Assembly: GCA_017303795.1 (NCBI GenBank)
Contig: JAFLBR010000005.1
Span: forward strand, 1 to 64,000
From: Cytophagales bacterium
GTDB lineage: Bacteria > Bacteroidota > Bacteroidia > Cytophagales > Cyclobacteriaceae
DNA: 64,000 nucleotides
Reading direction: 5' to 3'
Shown here: piece by piece, positions 48,827 through 58,403 of the stretch
How the letters are laid out: every line of letters begins with the position of its first letter
Position numbering within the stretch: the stretch's first letter is position 1
Position numbers and translations under genes: made by a program
The notes under the pieces: generated by a model
The model's database searches: none
What the model was told of the DNA's origin: nothing
What the model saw: the letters and a program-made list of their open reading frames with translations, nothing else

Positions 48827-51800
48827 ATGTACCTCAATTGCCACACCGGTTTCAGTTTTAAATATGGCACGCTGCCTATTAAAACTCTTTTTGAAGAAGC
48901 CAAACGCTGCGGCATTCATAAACTGGCGCTAACTGAAATCAACAACACTGCTTCTTACCTTGAACTATTACGCCTTTGCGATGAAAACAAACCGCAATCA
49001 AACGGCCTCACAAAATTTGGTAAAGAAGCATACCCGTTAGCATTAGCCGTAGGTATTGAGTTTCGCGATAAAAGCCAGCAACTGCTTTATATTATTATCG
49101 CTAAAAACAATTCTGGTTTTGAATTACTAAACCGGTTTCTCTCGTATCATAATCGCGAAGATAAACCATTACCACCACGCGCTCCGGTTATGGAAAACAC
49201 AGTTGTGATTTATCCATATCCACAAATTCAACCCGAAGCTTTACGCGAAAATGAATTTATGGGTGTGGGTAGTCATCAGTTGGTAGCATTTGCGGCAGAT
49301 CCCGCGCGCGAAGCGTTTCTTAACAAGTTTGTGGCACTCCACTCCGTAACCTTTTTGCCACCCGAAAAAGTGCGCGATAAAAAAACCAATCGCGATAAGC
49401 TGATTTACCGCGACCATAACACGCATCGGTTACTTCGGTGCATTGCACACAACACACTACTCAGTAAGTTGCCCGAACATCAACAAGCGCGCAAAGAAGA
49501 ATACATGTTGCCCGAGCCGGAATTACGAAACCGGTTTGTTCAGTTTCCGGATTTATTGGAGCGCGCGCGCTTTCTTTTAGATCAATGCTCGATTGAATGT
49601 AAACCAGGTGAAGACAAAAATAAAAAGCACCTCCGTAGCAGTGTTGAAGATGACATCGCATACCTGCGCACAGAAACAGAAAAAGGGTATGCGGTGCGCT
49701 ATGGTACAGATCGCACCATTTGGAATAACCACATCGAAAAGGAATTGCGCATTATCTCGCACAAAGGTTTTATCTCGTACTACCTCATCACGTACGATTT
49801 AATTTTGTTTGCCCGATCAAAGGGTTATGATTTTGTGGGCCGCGGTAGTGGTGCTAATAGTACGGTTGCCTATTGTTTAGGAATTACCAATGTCGATCCG
49901 ATTGAACTTGATTTATACTTTGAACGCTTTCTGAATGAAGAGCGTGTAACGCCACCCGATTTCGATATTGATTTTTCGTGGGATAACCGCGATGCCATTT
50001 ACGAATACCTTTTTAATAAATACGATTATGATCATGTGTGTTTGCTGGGCACACATGTTACGTACAAAGCAAAATCTATTCTGCGCGAACTCGGCAAAGT
50101 GTTTGGTTTGCCCAAAGATGAAATCGACATGCTGGTGGAGAGCCGAAAAGAAACGCTGTCGCGCGATCACATCGCCAATAAGATAATCGCGTATGCGGAA
50201 TACATTGCACAAAAAGAGTTGCCAGCCAATATTTCCATTCACGCGGGCGGAGTACTGATTACCGATAAACCTATTCATGCCTACACGGCTACCGAGTATC
50301 CACCCAAAAGTTTACCCGTATCGCAATTTGAAATGCATGCAGCCGAAGACTTTGGTATTTACAAGTTCGATATTTTAAGTCAGCGTGGGTTGGGTCACAT
50401 CAAAGAAACCGTTAAACATGTAAAACGGAATCAGGGAATTGATGTAGATGTATATCAGTTTAAAAAATTTAAAGCCGATGAAAAAATAAAAGACCTGATG
50501 CGCAATAGCAAAGCGATGGGTTGCTTTTATGTGGAGTCACCCGCTATGCGCATGTTGTTGGGCAAATTGCGCTGCGATGATTACCTCACACTGGTAGCAG
50601 CCAGTTCTATTATTAGGCCGGGTGTGGCCAGTTCGGGTATGATGAAAGCGTACATAGAACGCTACCACATGCATCGTAATAATATCAAGTACGAATCGAT
50701 CCATCCTAAGATGGATGAAATTATGCACGATACATACGGGGTAATGGTGTATCAGGAAGATGTAATTAAAGTAGCACATCATTTTGGCGGCCTTACCTTA
50801 ACCGAAGCCGATGTGCTACGCAGGGGCATGAGCGGTAAGTATCGCTCACGTGAAGAGTTTCAACGCGTGCGCGATAAGTTTTTTGAAAACTGTGAAAAGA
50901 TTGGCTACGATAAAAAAGTTATTGACCGCGTGTGGTTTGAGATTGAGAGCTTTGCCGGGTATTCGTTTGCCAAAGGTCACTCGGCCAGCTATGCAGTAGA
51001 GAGTTATCAGAGTTTATTTTTGAAAGCGCATTATCCGCTGGAGTTTATGGTGGGCGTAATCAATAACTTTGGCGGCTTCTATCGCACTGAATTTTATTTT
51101 CATGAAGCGCGTATGAATGGCGCTGCTATTCTGGCCCCGTGTGTAAATCATAGTAATTACCTCACTACTATTTATGGCACGCAGATTTACATCGGGTTTA
51201 TTCACCTGAAAAGCCTCGAACAAAAAATCGGGAACCACATTGAACAGGAACGAACAAAAAACGGCCCTTATAAAAGTCTGGATAACTTTTTAAGGCGCAC
51301 ACCCGGCATTGGATTAGAGCAGTTGCGCATTCTTATCCGGTTGGGGTCGTTTCGGTTTACCGGAAAAACAAAACAACAACTGCTGTGGGATTCGATGTTG
51401 TTCTTTACTAAAACCCGTTCGCGTCCTACTTCCGTAGAAGAATTATTTGATACCGAGCCTAAATCTTTTCCGCTGCCGGTATTGAAACGAAATAATCTGG
51501 AAGATGCTTTTGACGAACTGGAGTTGCTTGGGTTTCCGTTGTGTAATCCGTTCGAACTCTTGCTTATACAGGATTATGGCGACACCACTGCAAGTGAGTT
51601 GCCTTCAAAAAAAGGAAAGCCGGTACGCATAGTGGGTTATGTGGTTACAACCAAAGACGCCTTCACCATGAAAAACCACGATCACATGTGCTTCGGAACT
51701 TTCTACGATGTAAAAGGCGAAGTGTTTGACACCGTTCACTTTCCGGATTCAGCCCGTAAGTTTCCGTTTCGTGGGCGTGGCTTTTACCAACTGCATGGAA

Positions 51801-51934
51801 AAGTAACGGAAGACTTTGGCGTATATGCTATTGATGTAGCGCGCATGGAAAAATTACCCATGGTAAGCAAGCGGGCCGATAATGCTTTCGCGGAAGTGGT
51901 GACACCTGCACATACGCAGGTGAAGGGGATTTGA
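48827..51934 (+). CDS. DNA polymerase III alpha-type subunit, DnaE2-like
   Basis: The 1035-aa C-family polymerase is shorter than a replicative DnaE (about 1160 aa) and close to DnaE2. The PHP domain is degenerate (NCHTGF where HxH is expected), so proofreading is unlikely. The catalytic Asp residues are present in VTPPDFDIDFSWDNRD and IYKFDIL. HhH and OB-type C-terminal parts follow (RRTPGIGLEQL). Together with the upstream Y-family polymerase it probably serves induced translesion synthesis. Its last 140 bp recur at 56516-56655 with 94% identity. Confidence 0.9.
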   Translation: MYLNCHTGFSFKYGTLPIKTLFEEAKRCGIHKLALTEINNTASYLELLRLCDENKPQSNGLTKFGKEAYPLALAVGIEFRDKSQQLLYIIIAKNNSGFELLNRFLSYHNREDKPLPPRAPVMENTVVIYPYPQIQPEALRENEFMGVGSHQLVAFAADPAREAFLNKFVALHSVTFLPPEKVRDKKTNRDKLIYRDHNTHRLLRCIAHNTLLSKLPEHQQARKEEYMLPEPELRNRFVQFPDLLERARFLLDQCSIECKPGEDKNKKHLRSSVEDDIAYLRTETEKGYAVRYGTDRTIWNNHIEKELRIISHKGFISYYLITYDLILFARSKGYDFVGRGSGANSTVAYCLGITNVDPIELDLYFERFLNEERVTPPDFDIDFSWDNRDAIYEYLFNKYDYDHVCLLGTHVTYKAKSILRELGKVFGLPKDEIDMLVESRKETLSRDHIANKIIAYAEYIAQKELPANISIHAGGVLITDKPIHAYTATEYPPKSLPVSQFEMHAAEDFGIYKFDILSQRGLGHIKETVKHVKRNQGIDVDVYQFKKFKADEKIKDLMRNSKAMGCFYVESPAMRMLLGKLRCDDYLTLVAASSIIRPGVASSGMMKAYIERYHMHRNNIKYESIHPKMDEIMHDTYGVMVYQEDVIKVAHHFGGLTLTEADVLRRGMSGKYRSREEFQRVRDKFFENCEKIGYDKKVIDRVWFEIESFAGYSFAKGHSASYAVESYQSLFLKAHYPLEFMVGVINNFGGFYRTEFYFHEARMNGAAILAPCVNHSNYLTTIYGTQIYIGFIHLKSLEQKIGNHIEQERTKNGPYKSLDNFLRRTPGIGLEQLRILIRLGSFRFTGKTKQQLLWDSMLFFTKTRSRPTSVEELFDTEPKSFPLPVLKRNNLEDAFDELELLGFPLCNPFELLLIQDYGDTTASELPSKKGKPVRIVGYVVTTKDAFTMKNHDHMCFGTFYDVKGEVFDTVHFPDSARKFPFRGRGFYQLHGKVTEDFGVYAIDVARMEKLPMVSKRADNAFAEVVTPAHTQVKGI

Positions 51935-52075
51935 TTCATAGTGACGGACATCCTTCAAAAAAAGTTATTAGCCTCAACCTCCACAGCCCCCGATTCAGCA
52001 TTCACAATTCCCACTTCAGTCAGCATTCCTTTGGTCATGGCGTCAAACTTTGGCATTTTTGACCACTTTTTCGTT

Positions 52076-53320
52076 ATGAAAAGTATGGGATCAAATAATT
52101 TACTGCGTTCGATTATTATTTTTTTCGGGTTGTTAGTGGCTTTGCTGGCTATGAGCTTGATAAGCGCTGCCCAATCGGTAGATGGTTATCTCTACGGAAA
52201 AGTTTACACAGACCAAAACACGTACGAGGGTGCTCTGCGCTGGGGAACGGAAGAAGTATTTTGGACTGATTTATTCAACGCCTCCAAACGAAATAATGAC
52301 TACGCCAAGTTAGTACCGCAACAAGAAGCTAATGATCGCTGGGCCATAACCGATTGGGACTTTTCCAGCATCTGGGAAAACAAAGGCACGATACACCAGT
52401 TTACCACACAGTTTGGAAACCTGAAGGCTATTGAAAAGACTGACCGTGGATATTTTAAACTCAAACTTAAAAATGGGGGCGAACTTCAGGTAAGTGGAAG
52501 CGGCTACAACGATCTGGAAGGAACGGTGATGGTGCTGGATCGTGAGCTTGGTGTATTAAAAATTAATTGGGATAAAATCAGGAAGGTTGAGTTTTTACCA
52601 ACACCTAAAAATCTGGATCAGGTATTTGGATCACCCTTGTATGGAACTGTAACTGGTGCACGCAAAGAAACACACACCGGGTTTATCATCTGGGATAATG
52701 ATGAACGCGTTACTACCGACCTTCTGAATGGCGAAACACGAGATGGAAAAGTAGCCATCAAATTTTCTGAAATCAAAGACATCGCTAAAAGCGGCAATGG
52801 TTGTGATGTTACTTTAAAATCCGGCCGTACTTCATTCCTGAACAATTCCAACGATGTGAATGATGAAAACAGAGGTGTGTGGGTTGTGAACCCTGAGTAT
52901 GGTATAATCAAATTTTCATGGAAAGCGTTTCGCAACGTAAGTTTTACAACACCTCCTTCTTCAGGACAAGCTTTTGAGTCTTTTCCGGCACCCGTTCCCT
53001 TACAGGCAACAATATCGCAACTGGATGGCCCCGATGTTTCCGGCAGAATTATCTATGATGTAGATGAGGCTTTGGATTTCGAAATGATTGAAGGCCGGGA
53101 GAATGACATTGAATACCAGATTCCGATCCGGAATATTAAACGCATCACACCTAAAAACTACGATTATTCAGAGATTGAACTTCGATCGGGTAAAACACTC
53201 TTGATTGGCGGCATGCGCGATGTATCCAATCAAAATGCCGGAATACTTGTTTTTGTAAAAGGTAAAAAAGATCCACAACATATTCGCTGGAAAGCCATTC
53301 ATCAGGTTATCTTCGAATAA
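52076..53320 (+). CDS. secreted protein with three tandem beta modules (paralogue A)
   Basis: The product is about 414 aa with an N-terminal hydrophobic signal (residues 8-31, cleavage near SAAQS). Three repeats of about 120 residues can be seen. Each holds the pattern YGxV...TYEGxIxWDxDE and ends in W..f..v.F: YLYGKVYTDQNTYEGALRWG, LYGTVTGARKETHTGFIIWD, and SGRIIYDVDEALDFEMIEG. The fold is probably all-beta (SH3-like). I do not recognise the family. ATG 52076 is used because a signal begins there; the frame is open further up to 51941. A close paralogue (55218-56477) lies beyond the two-component genes. Confidence 0.75.
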   Translation: MKSMGSNNLLRSIIIFFGLLVALLAMSLISAAQSVDGYLYGKVYTDQNTYEGALRWGTEEVFWTDLFNASKRNNDYAKLVPQQEANDRWAITDWDFSSIWENKGTIHQFTTQFGNLKAIEKTDRGYFKLKLKNGGELQVSGSGYNDLEGTVMVLDRELGVLKINWDKIRKVEFLPTPKNLDQVFGSPLYGTVTGARKETHTGFIIWDNDERVTTDLLNGETRDGKVAIKFSEIKDIAKSGNGCDVTLKSGRTSFLNNSNDVNDENRGVWVVNPEYGIIKFSWKAFRNVSFTTPPSSGQAFESFPAPVPLQATISQLDGPDVSGRIIYDVDEALDFEMIEGRENDIEYQIPIRNIKRITPKNYDYSEIELRSGKTLLIGGMRDVSNQNAGILVFVKGKKDPQHIRWKAIHQVIFE

Positions 53321-53332
53321 CCGAATAACGCT

Positions 53333-54340
53333 TTGAAAAAACATCTGCGGCTTATTTCTCTAACCGGTGCTTTACTTTTCGTTATTGCAGCAATTCTTTA
53401 TTGGCAGCAGCCGGGGCCCATCTTTTATTTTACGGCAGGCTGGTTGCTCATCATTGCCTTGCTGCTATGGTTTGGTAACCGCCAGCTTACTATTTGGTTA
53501 GACAAATTGTTGCCCTGGAGTAACTATGGTAACATCCGATTTTTTGTACAACTCTTACTCGCACTAGCGTATCTGCTCTTTCTGGTAAATAGTATTTATT
53601 ACGGAATCAAAGTATCGTTAACAAGCGATGCGCCCACACCCGAACAGTTTGTTGTTATGAATGTTTGGGGTGCGGCAATCTTCATACCCATTTTCTCGCT
53701 TTACTTCAGTTTGCACTTTCTCCGCCATTGGCGCACGTCCGAACTGGAAGTAGAGAAAAATCAAAAAGAACGAATGCGGTCGCAATTAAATTCGCTCAAG
53801 AATCATCTTGATCCACACTTTCTTTTTAACAACCTCAACATCCTCGCTTCATTGATTGATAAAGATCAACAAGCCTCTAAGGCATTCATTGAAAAATTTG
53901 CCGAGGTATATCGTTGGTTGCTCAATACCAAATCGGATGATCTTATTCCGCTTGCAGACGAACTTGACTTTATTCATGCTTACATGTATCTGATGCGGGT
54001 TCGTTTTGAAAACCACATTGAATTTAACGCTTCCATTGCGGCCTCCTCCAGACAGAAACTAATACCTCCGCTCACGCTTCAGATGCTGATTGAAAATGCG
54101 ATCAAACACAACCTCATAACCGAGGAAGTACCTTTACGCATTCAGCTTTCAGAACAGCCTAATTATCTGGTTGTGCGCAATTCCTTGTTGCCCTCAAAAG
54201 CACCTGTTGCCTCAGGCGGAAGCGGACTTGAGAATATTAAACAGCGGTACGCACACTTTTCCGATCTGCCGGTAATCGTTCACAAAACTGCACAACATTT
54301 TGAGGTTCATATTCCACTACTTGATCTTGTAAAAGAATGA
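53333..54340 (+). CDS. LytS/YehU-type sensor histidine kinase
   Basis: The 335-aa product has four transmembrane helices (about 12-22, 33-48, 70-90 and 108-130), a short coiled coil, the phosphoacceptor block LDPHFLFNNLN (His162) and an HATPase domain with LIENAIKHN and GSGLENIKQRY. It lacks any extracytoplasmic sensor domain, so signals may come through its helices or a partner protein. The start is a TTG 12 bp after the stop of gene A; no in-frame ATG occurs before residue 109. The stop overlaps the response regulator start (ATGA). Confidence 0.9.
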   Translation: MKKHLRLISLTGALLFVIAAILYWQQPGPIFYFTAGWLLIIALLLWFGNRQLTIWLDKLLPWSNYGNIRFFVQLLLALAYLLFLVNSIYYGIKVSLTSDAPTPEQFVVMNVWGAAIFIPIFSLYFSLHFLRHWRTSELEVEKNQKERMRSQLNSLKNHLDPHFLFNNLNILASLIDKDQQASKAFIEKFAEVYRWLLNTKSDDLIPLADELDFIHAYMYLMRVRFENHIEFNASIAASSRQKLIPPLTLQMLIENAIKHNLITEEVPLRIQLSEQPNYLVVRNSLLPSKAPVASGGSGLENIKQRYAHFSDLPVIVHKTAQHFEVHIPLLDLVKE

Positions 54341-55092
54341 CCGTACTGCTGATAGAAGATGAAACACTTGCCGCTGAGCGCCTTCAAAATCTCCTGATGG
54401 GGATTGACCCATCCATTACGCTGGTTGCACATCTTAAATCCGTATCCGCTTCTGTTCAATGGCTTACTTCAAATCCACATCCTGATCTAATCCTTGCCGA
54501 CATCCGGTTACTGGATGGATTATGTTTTGAAATATTTCAACAGGTATCTGTCAGTACTCCTGTTATTTTTACTACCGCCTACGATCAATATGCGATTAAA
54601 GCATTTGAGGTAAATAGTGTGGACTACCTGTTAAAGCCCGTGCAGGAAGAAAAACTCCGAAAGGCGATTACCAAAACAAAACCTCAAACCAATAAAACAG
54701 TACCCGTTGATTATGCTGAAATAATCAGGCAGGTGCAGGCATCGCAAAAGCAGTACAAGGCGCGGTTTATGGTAAAGGTTGGGCAAAAGATTATAGCTGT
54801 TCCTATCGAAAAGGTTGCATACTTCTATAGTGAAAACAAACTCTCCTTTCTGGTTACACCAGATCAAAAGCGGTATCCCATAGATCAACCACTGGATGAA
54901 CTTATGGACGTGCTGGATCCACATCATTTCTTTCGCGCAAACCGGCAGTTCATTATTACGTTTTCCAGCATAGCCGAAATACATACCTATTTTAAAGGCC
55001 GGATAAAACTACTCCTCAGTCCCGCTGCAAATGAAGAGGTCATCATCAGTTCAGAGCGGTCTCCGGAATTTAAAAGGTGGATCGATCAGTGA
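54337..55092 (+). CDS. LytTR response regulator
   Basis: The 251-aa product has a receiver domain with the acidic pair ED (7-8), the phosphoacceptor Asp55 in ILADIRLLDG, the Thr in VIFTTAYD and the Lys in YLLKPV. A LytTR DNA-binding domain (about 150-248) follows, with FMVKVGQKIIAVPIEKVAYF and FFRANRQFI. It is translationally coupled to the kinase. Likely targets are the two flanking secreted paralogues, but a binding site is not recognisable by eye in the 125-bp gap before the second one. Confidence 0.93.
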   Translation: MTVLLIEDETLAAERLQNLLMGIDPSITLVAHLKSVSASVQWLTSNPHPDLILADIRLLDGLCFEIFQQVSVSTPVIFTTAYDQYAIKAFEVNSVDYLLKPVQEEKLRKAITKTKPQTNKTVPVDYAEIIRQVQASQKQYKARFMVKVGQKIIAVPIEKVAYFYSENKLSFLVTPDQKRYPIDQPLDELMDVLDPHHFFRANRQFIITFSSIAEIHTYFKGRIKLLLSPAANEEVIISSERSPEFKRWIDQ

Positions 55093-55217
55093 TTCTTTGA
55101 ACCTGCTTTAATCCCGTTTCAGACAACAGATATTCCGGTTCGGTATAGCTACTCTATTATACCACCCAACCTTACGCCAGATTTGGAGTATAATTCCAAA
55201 AACAAAATAGAAAACCC

Positions 55218-56477
55218 ATGAAATTACTTTTCAATGTATTGATTGTTGTAGCTGCAATTACTCCGCGCCAGCTTTTAGCTCAGGATGAAGGATTCTTGTA
55301 TGGCAAAGTTTATACTACTGATAACAAAACATACGAAGGCCCTATCCGGTGGGGAAAGGAAGAAGTTTATTGGGTTGACCTATTTAATGCTGACAAGGGC
55401 GAAAATCCAAATCTTCGTTACCTCACTTCGCGTGAACGTGAAGAACTTAACAGCAGGCAAAACACCTGGGATAACTGGGGTGGAAATTTTGTAAACAGGC
55501 TTGTAGGCTGGACGGATTCTGAAAACAATAGGTATTATAATGGCTTTGAACATCAGTTTGCCTGTCAGTTTGGGGAGATTAAAAAAATTATTCCCAGTGG
55601 CCGGAAATATGTGGATGTGGAATTACAAAATGGAAAAAGGATAACCCTGAAAGGCGAAGGATACAATGATGTAGGTACGAACGTGCACGTGATGGATGAC
55701 GAATTAGGCGAAATAGATTTACCCTGGAGTCGGATTTCAACCGTTGAGTTTTTAAAAGCTCCCAAAAATATCACAAACAAATTTGGCAAACCGCTTTACG
55801 GAACGGTTGAAGCATTTGGTAAAAACTTCACCGGTTATATTCAGTGGGATCATGATGAGCGGTTGAGCAGCGACAAACTGGATGGGGATACCGATGACGG
55901 CAAACTTGCGATTGAGTTTGAAAAAATAAAATCCATTGAACGCAGGGGCAGCAGAAGTTTGGTAGTGTTAAAGTCAGGCCGTGAAGTGGTGATGGGTGGA
56001 AGTAACGATGTGGACAAGAGCAACCGCGGTATCATTATTATGAACAGCGAGTGGGTTGCCGTTGATGTTCCGTGGTCGGAATTTAACAAGCTCACCTTTA
56101 CTGAAACGGCTTCAGCTCCCGCAGTATCGTACGATGCATTTACTTCGCAAAAAGAACTAACGGGTACTGTTGCTACGCGCGATGGAAAAACTTTATCGGG
56201 TAAAATTGTTTTTGATCTTGATGAAGAGTTCAGTTATGAATTGTTGCAGGGCAACAGTGGCGAAATAAAATACACCACCCCATTTTATCAGGTTAAACGT
56301 ATCGAGCCCATAAGCCCTTCGCGTTCTGAAATTGAACTAAAGTCGGGCGAAAAGATTTCGCTTTATGACGCACAGGATGTAAACGAGCGCAATCAAGGTG
56401 TGCTGGTATTCAGCAAAGGAGGTGACAACCCGGTTTATGTGCCGTGGGATTCGGTTAAATCAATCGAGTTTAAATAA
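55218..56477 (+). CDS. secreted protein with three tandem beta modules (paralogue B)
   Basis: The 419-aa product has a signal peptide (MKLLFNVLIVVAAITPRQLLAQ) and the same threefold module as the gene at 52076: FLYGKVYTTDNKTYEGPIRWG, LYGTVEAFGKNFTGYIQWDHDE and LSGKIVFDLDEEFSYELLQG. Each module ends in a Trp-x-x-Phe segment such as VPWSEFNKLTF. The repeats resemble compact SH3-like beta folds. Family and ligand unknown. It lies 125 bp after the response regulator and just before the dnaE remnant at 56516. Confidence 0.78.
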   Translation: MKLLFNVLIVVAAITPRQLLAQDEGFLYGKVYTTDNKTYEGPIRWGKEEVYWVDLFNADKGENPNLRYLTSREREELNSRQNTWDNWGGNFVNRLVGWTDSENNRYYNGFEHQFACQFGEIKKIIPSGRKYVDVELQNGKRITLKGEGYNDVGTNVHVMDDELGEIDLPWSRISTVEFLKAPKNITNKFGKPLYGTVEAFGKNFTGYIQWDHDERLSSDKLDGDTDDGKLAIEFEKIKSIERRGSRSLVVLKSGREVVMGGSNDVDKSNRGIIIMNSEWVAVDVPWSEFNKLTFTETASAPAVSYDAFTSQKELTGTVATRDGKTLSGKIVFDLDEEFSYELLQGNSGEIKYTTPFYQVKRIEPISPSRSEIELKSGEKISLYDAQDVNERNQGVLVFSKGGDNPVYVPWDSVKSIEFK

Positions 56478-56515
56478 GGCTCCACGCAGCACGATTATGG
56501 TGCGACTACTGTAAG

Positions 56516-56655
56516 ATGGAAAAGTAACGGAAGACTTTGGCGTATATGCCATTGATGTAGCGTGCATGGAAAAATTACCCATGGTAAGCAAGCGGGCCGA
56601 CAATGCTTTCGCGGAGGTGGTGACACCTGCGCATGTGCAGGTGACGGGGATATGA
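56516..56655 (+). pseudogene. second copy of the dnaE2-like 3' end (140 bp)
   Basis: The segment aligns with 51795-51934 without gaps and differs at 9 of 140 bases, including the same stop codon position. Of eight changed codons, five are synonymous (Ala, Asp, Glu, Ala, Ile) and three are not. The excess of silent change suggests that both copies were under selection as gene ends for some time. Here the fragment has no start and no upstream part. With the true gene end it brackets paralogue A, the two-component pair and paralogue B. Confidence 0.9.
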
Positions 56656-56715
56656 TCTGGATTCTATTAAATTTTTGAACGGAGGCTTTTGAGTAAAAAA
56701 ATGACTCAGAAAAAT

Positions 56716-57539
56716 TTATATCAATACTCGGAATGGTATTTCAACTGTTTCCCATTTACCATCACTTTTGTCAATGGGAATATGTTTTTCCATTTGTATT
56801 ACACTTATCTCATATAATTTATTCTCCGAGTTTCCAATATGCCAAACGTGAAAAAGGTAGTTCAAGCTATTAATGGCGGTCTGCCATTCGTTTCTCATTA
56901 TGTGAAGTGTAGCATAATTTAACGAGGATGTTTGTAGACTTAACTTCAATTTGAAGTTTGGCGGAATTGTCAGATGATAGTATTGAGAGTAGGTCATAGC
57001 CTGCAATATTTGATTCAACTGCCTGCCAAACTGGTTCAAATCCAGTTCTAGTTTTCTCGTAGTCAAAGCTCAACTTTTCACCTATTCGACCAATTTCTGT
57101 TAACTTCTTTTGCGTGTAGTTTCTGTATGCTAACGTAAGTTTGTCCCAGAATTTGACAATGTCATCAGTAAGCTTTCCGAACAAGCCACACTCCTTAAAG
57201 CATTGAAGCGCGTCAGGTGGAAGAAAGTTTTTTGCTTCGGTTCTGCCTCGTAAAAGAATGGAAGCCCAAACTGGATTAAAATTCAAAATTAGATCCTCTA
57301 ATTGAAGTAAAAGGGCTTGTTGATAACCAAATGTTATAATTTCTTTTCCCCGTGCGGATAATTCAATCTGGCCTGACTGTGTTAGACCAACCACATTTGA
57401 AAGAGACATCCAGTATTTTATCAGATGTTGAATACTTAAAACTTTTAAAATAGTTCTTGAATTCATCAGGTGTTAAACCCGTTGTTGGAATTAGTTTTAA
57501 GAAATCATGTGTTGAATATAATAATCCTACTGAGAACAT
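56716..57539 (-). pseudogene. DUF3883-like (NO VEIN C-terminal) protein, two frameshifts
   Basis: Read in one piece from ATG 57539, the product would be about 273 aa. The frame is broken twice. Dropping one base of the T4 at 57416-57419 yields TSDKYWMSLSNVVGL. Dropping one of TTT at 56931-56933 yields KSTTSSLNYATLHIMRNEW. Both joints look natural. The C-terminal part matches the nuclease-like DUF3883 pattern: an Ile-Glu-Val-Lys strand (LQIEVKST) followed by HIMRNEWQTA. The domain often accompanies helicases and restriction-like enzymes. Stop 56716. It lies 3 bp after the helicase remnant, so it was part of the same operon. Confidence 0.78.
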
Positions 57540-57542
57540 AAT

Positions 57543-58403
57543 TTACTTTCCCTTCAAGTGCTTTAGTAACAGCTTTGCATCTTCTTCATCAAAACCGTCC
57601 TCATCCAATTCTACCGTCACGGCCTCTACTTTTAATGAAGGATCCTCTAGCACCTCAGACATTCGCCTAACTTTATCCGTTAGCCTTAAATCAACGAGAT
57701 CATCTATCGAGTTGGGTGTATGCACTATTTCAATAGTTGTTACTGTCCCTTTTGGAAGTCCCAAGCGGTGGATTCGATCCATAGATTGCAAAAATTGGGC
57801 AGCATTATAATTTCTGTCAAGATAGATAGCATGATGACACACTGTATGCAGACTTATACCTTCTGAACATGCAGCAGGGTTTGCTACAAGAACAAACATG
57901 TTAGGATCGTCATGAAAGTCTTTTACAATTCTCTCTCTTGTGTCTTCTTCTTCCTCACTACCAGCTTCAACACCTCCATGAATGCATCTTGCCCCTAAGT
58001 CGGACAACATTTGTGTTAATGACTCTACGTTTTCAACAAAACCAGACCATATCAAAACCTTCTTGCCTTCTTTAGCAAGTTGTCTTGCCTTAAGAGCGGT
58101 ATACTGCAATTTGTTACTTGGTCCATATTCAATGGCTTCTCTCAAGGCATCTGGAAAATCAGATACTGACCGCAACAATAGAGATGGATTTGAAACTACC
58201 TGAAGTAATCTCATGTAACTCTTGCCTAGTTGGCGATATAGTCTTTTGTCATTATTACCGAGGCCTGAAATTTGGCGAAGTTCCTCTGATCTAATTAAAT
58301 CGTATAGATTCTTTTGAGGCTCATCAAATGGTATTTCTGATTTGATAATCATAATACCAGATAAGAATTCACTTAACCATTCTTTTGAACCATGCATAGA
58401 CAT
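57543..58403 (-). pseudogene. SNF2-type helicase, C-terminal half only
   Basis: The product is up to 286 aa and holds only the second RecA lobe: KKVLIWSGFVENVESL, motif V VANPAACSEGISLH and motif VI QFLQSMDRIHRLG. There is no Walker A, no DEAH box, hence no ATP hydrolysis. The frame begins inside the end of the nuclease-like gene (overlap 58369-58403), as if a deletion had joined the two. SNF2 helicases of restriction-type systems are usually 800-1000 aa. An ATG at 58403 or 58397 could still start a product. Confidence 0.8.

Noticed and set aside
56516..56655. Functional short gene at the dnaE remnant
   Set aside because: No start in the dnaE frame; sequence equals the tail of the polymerase only.
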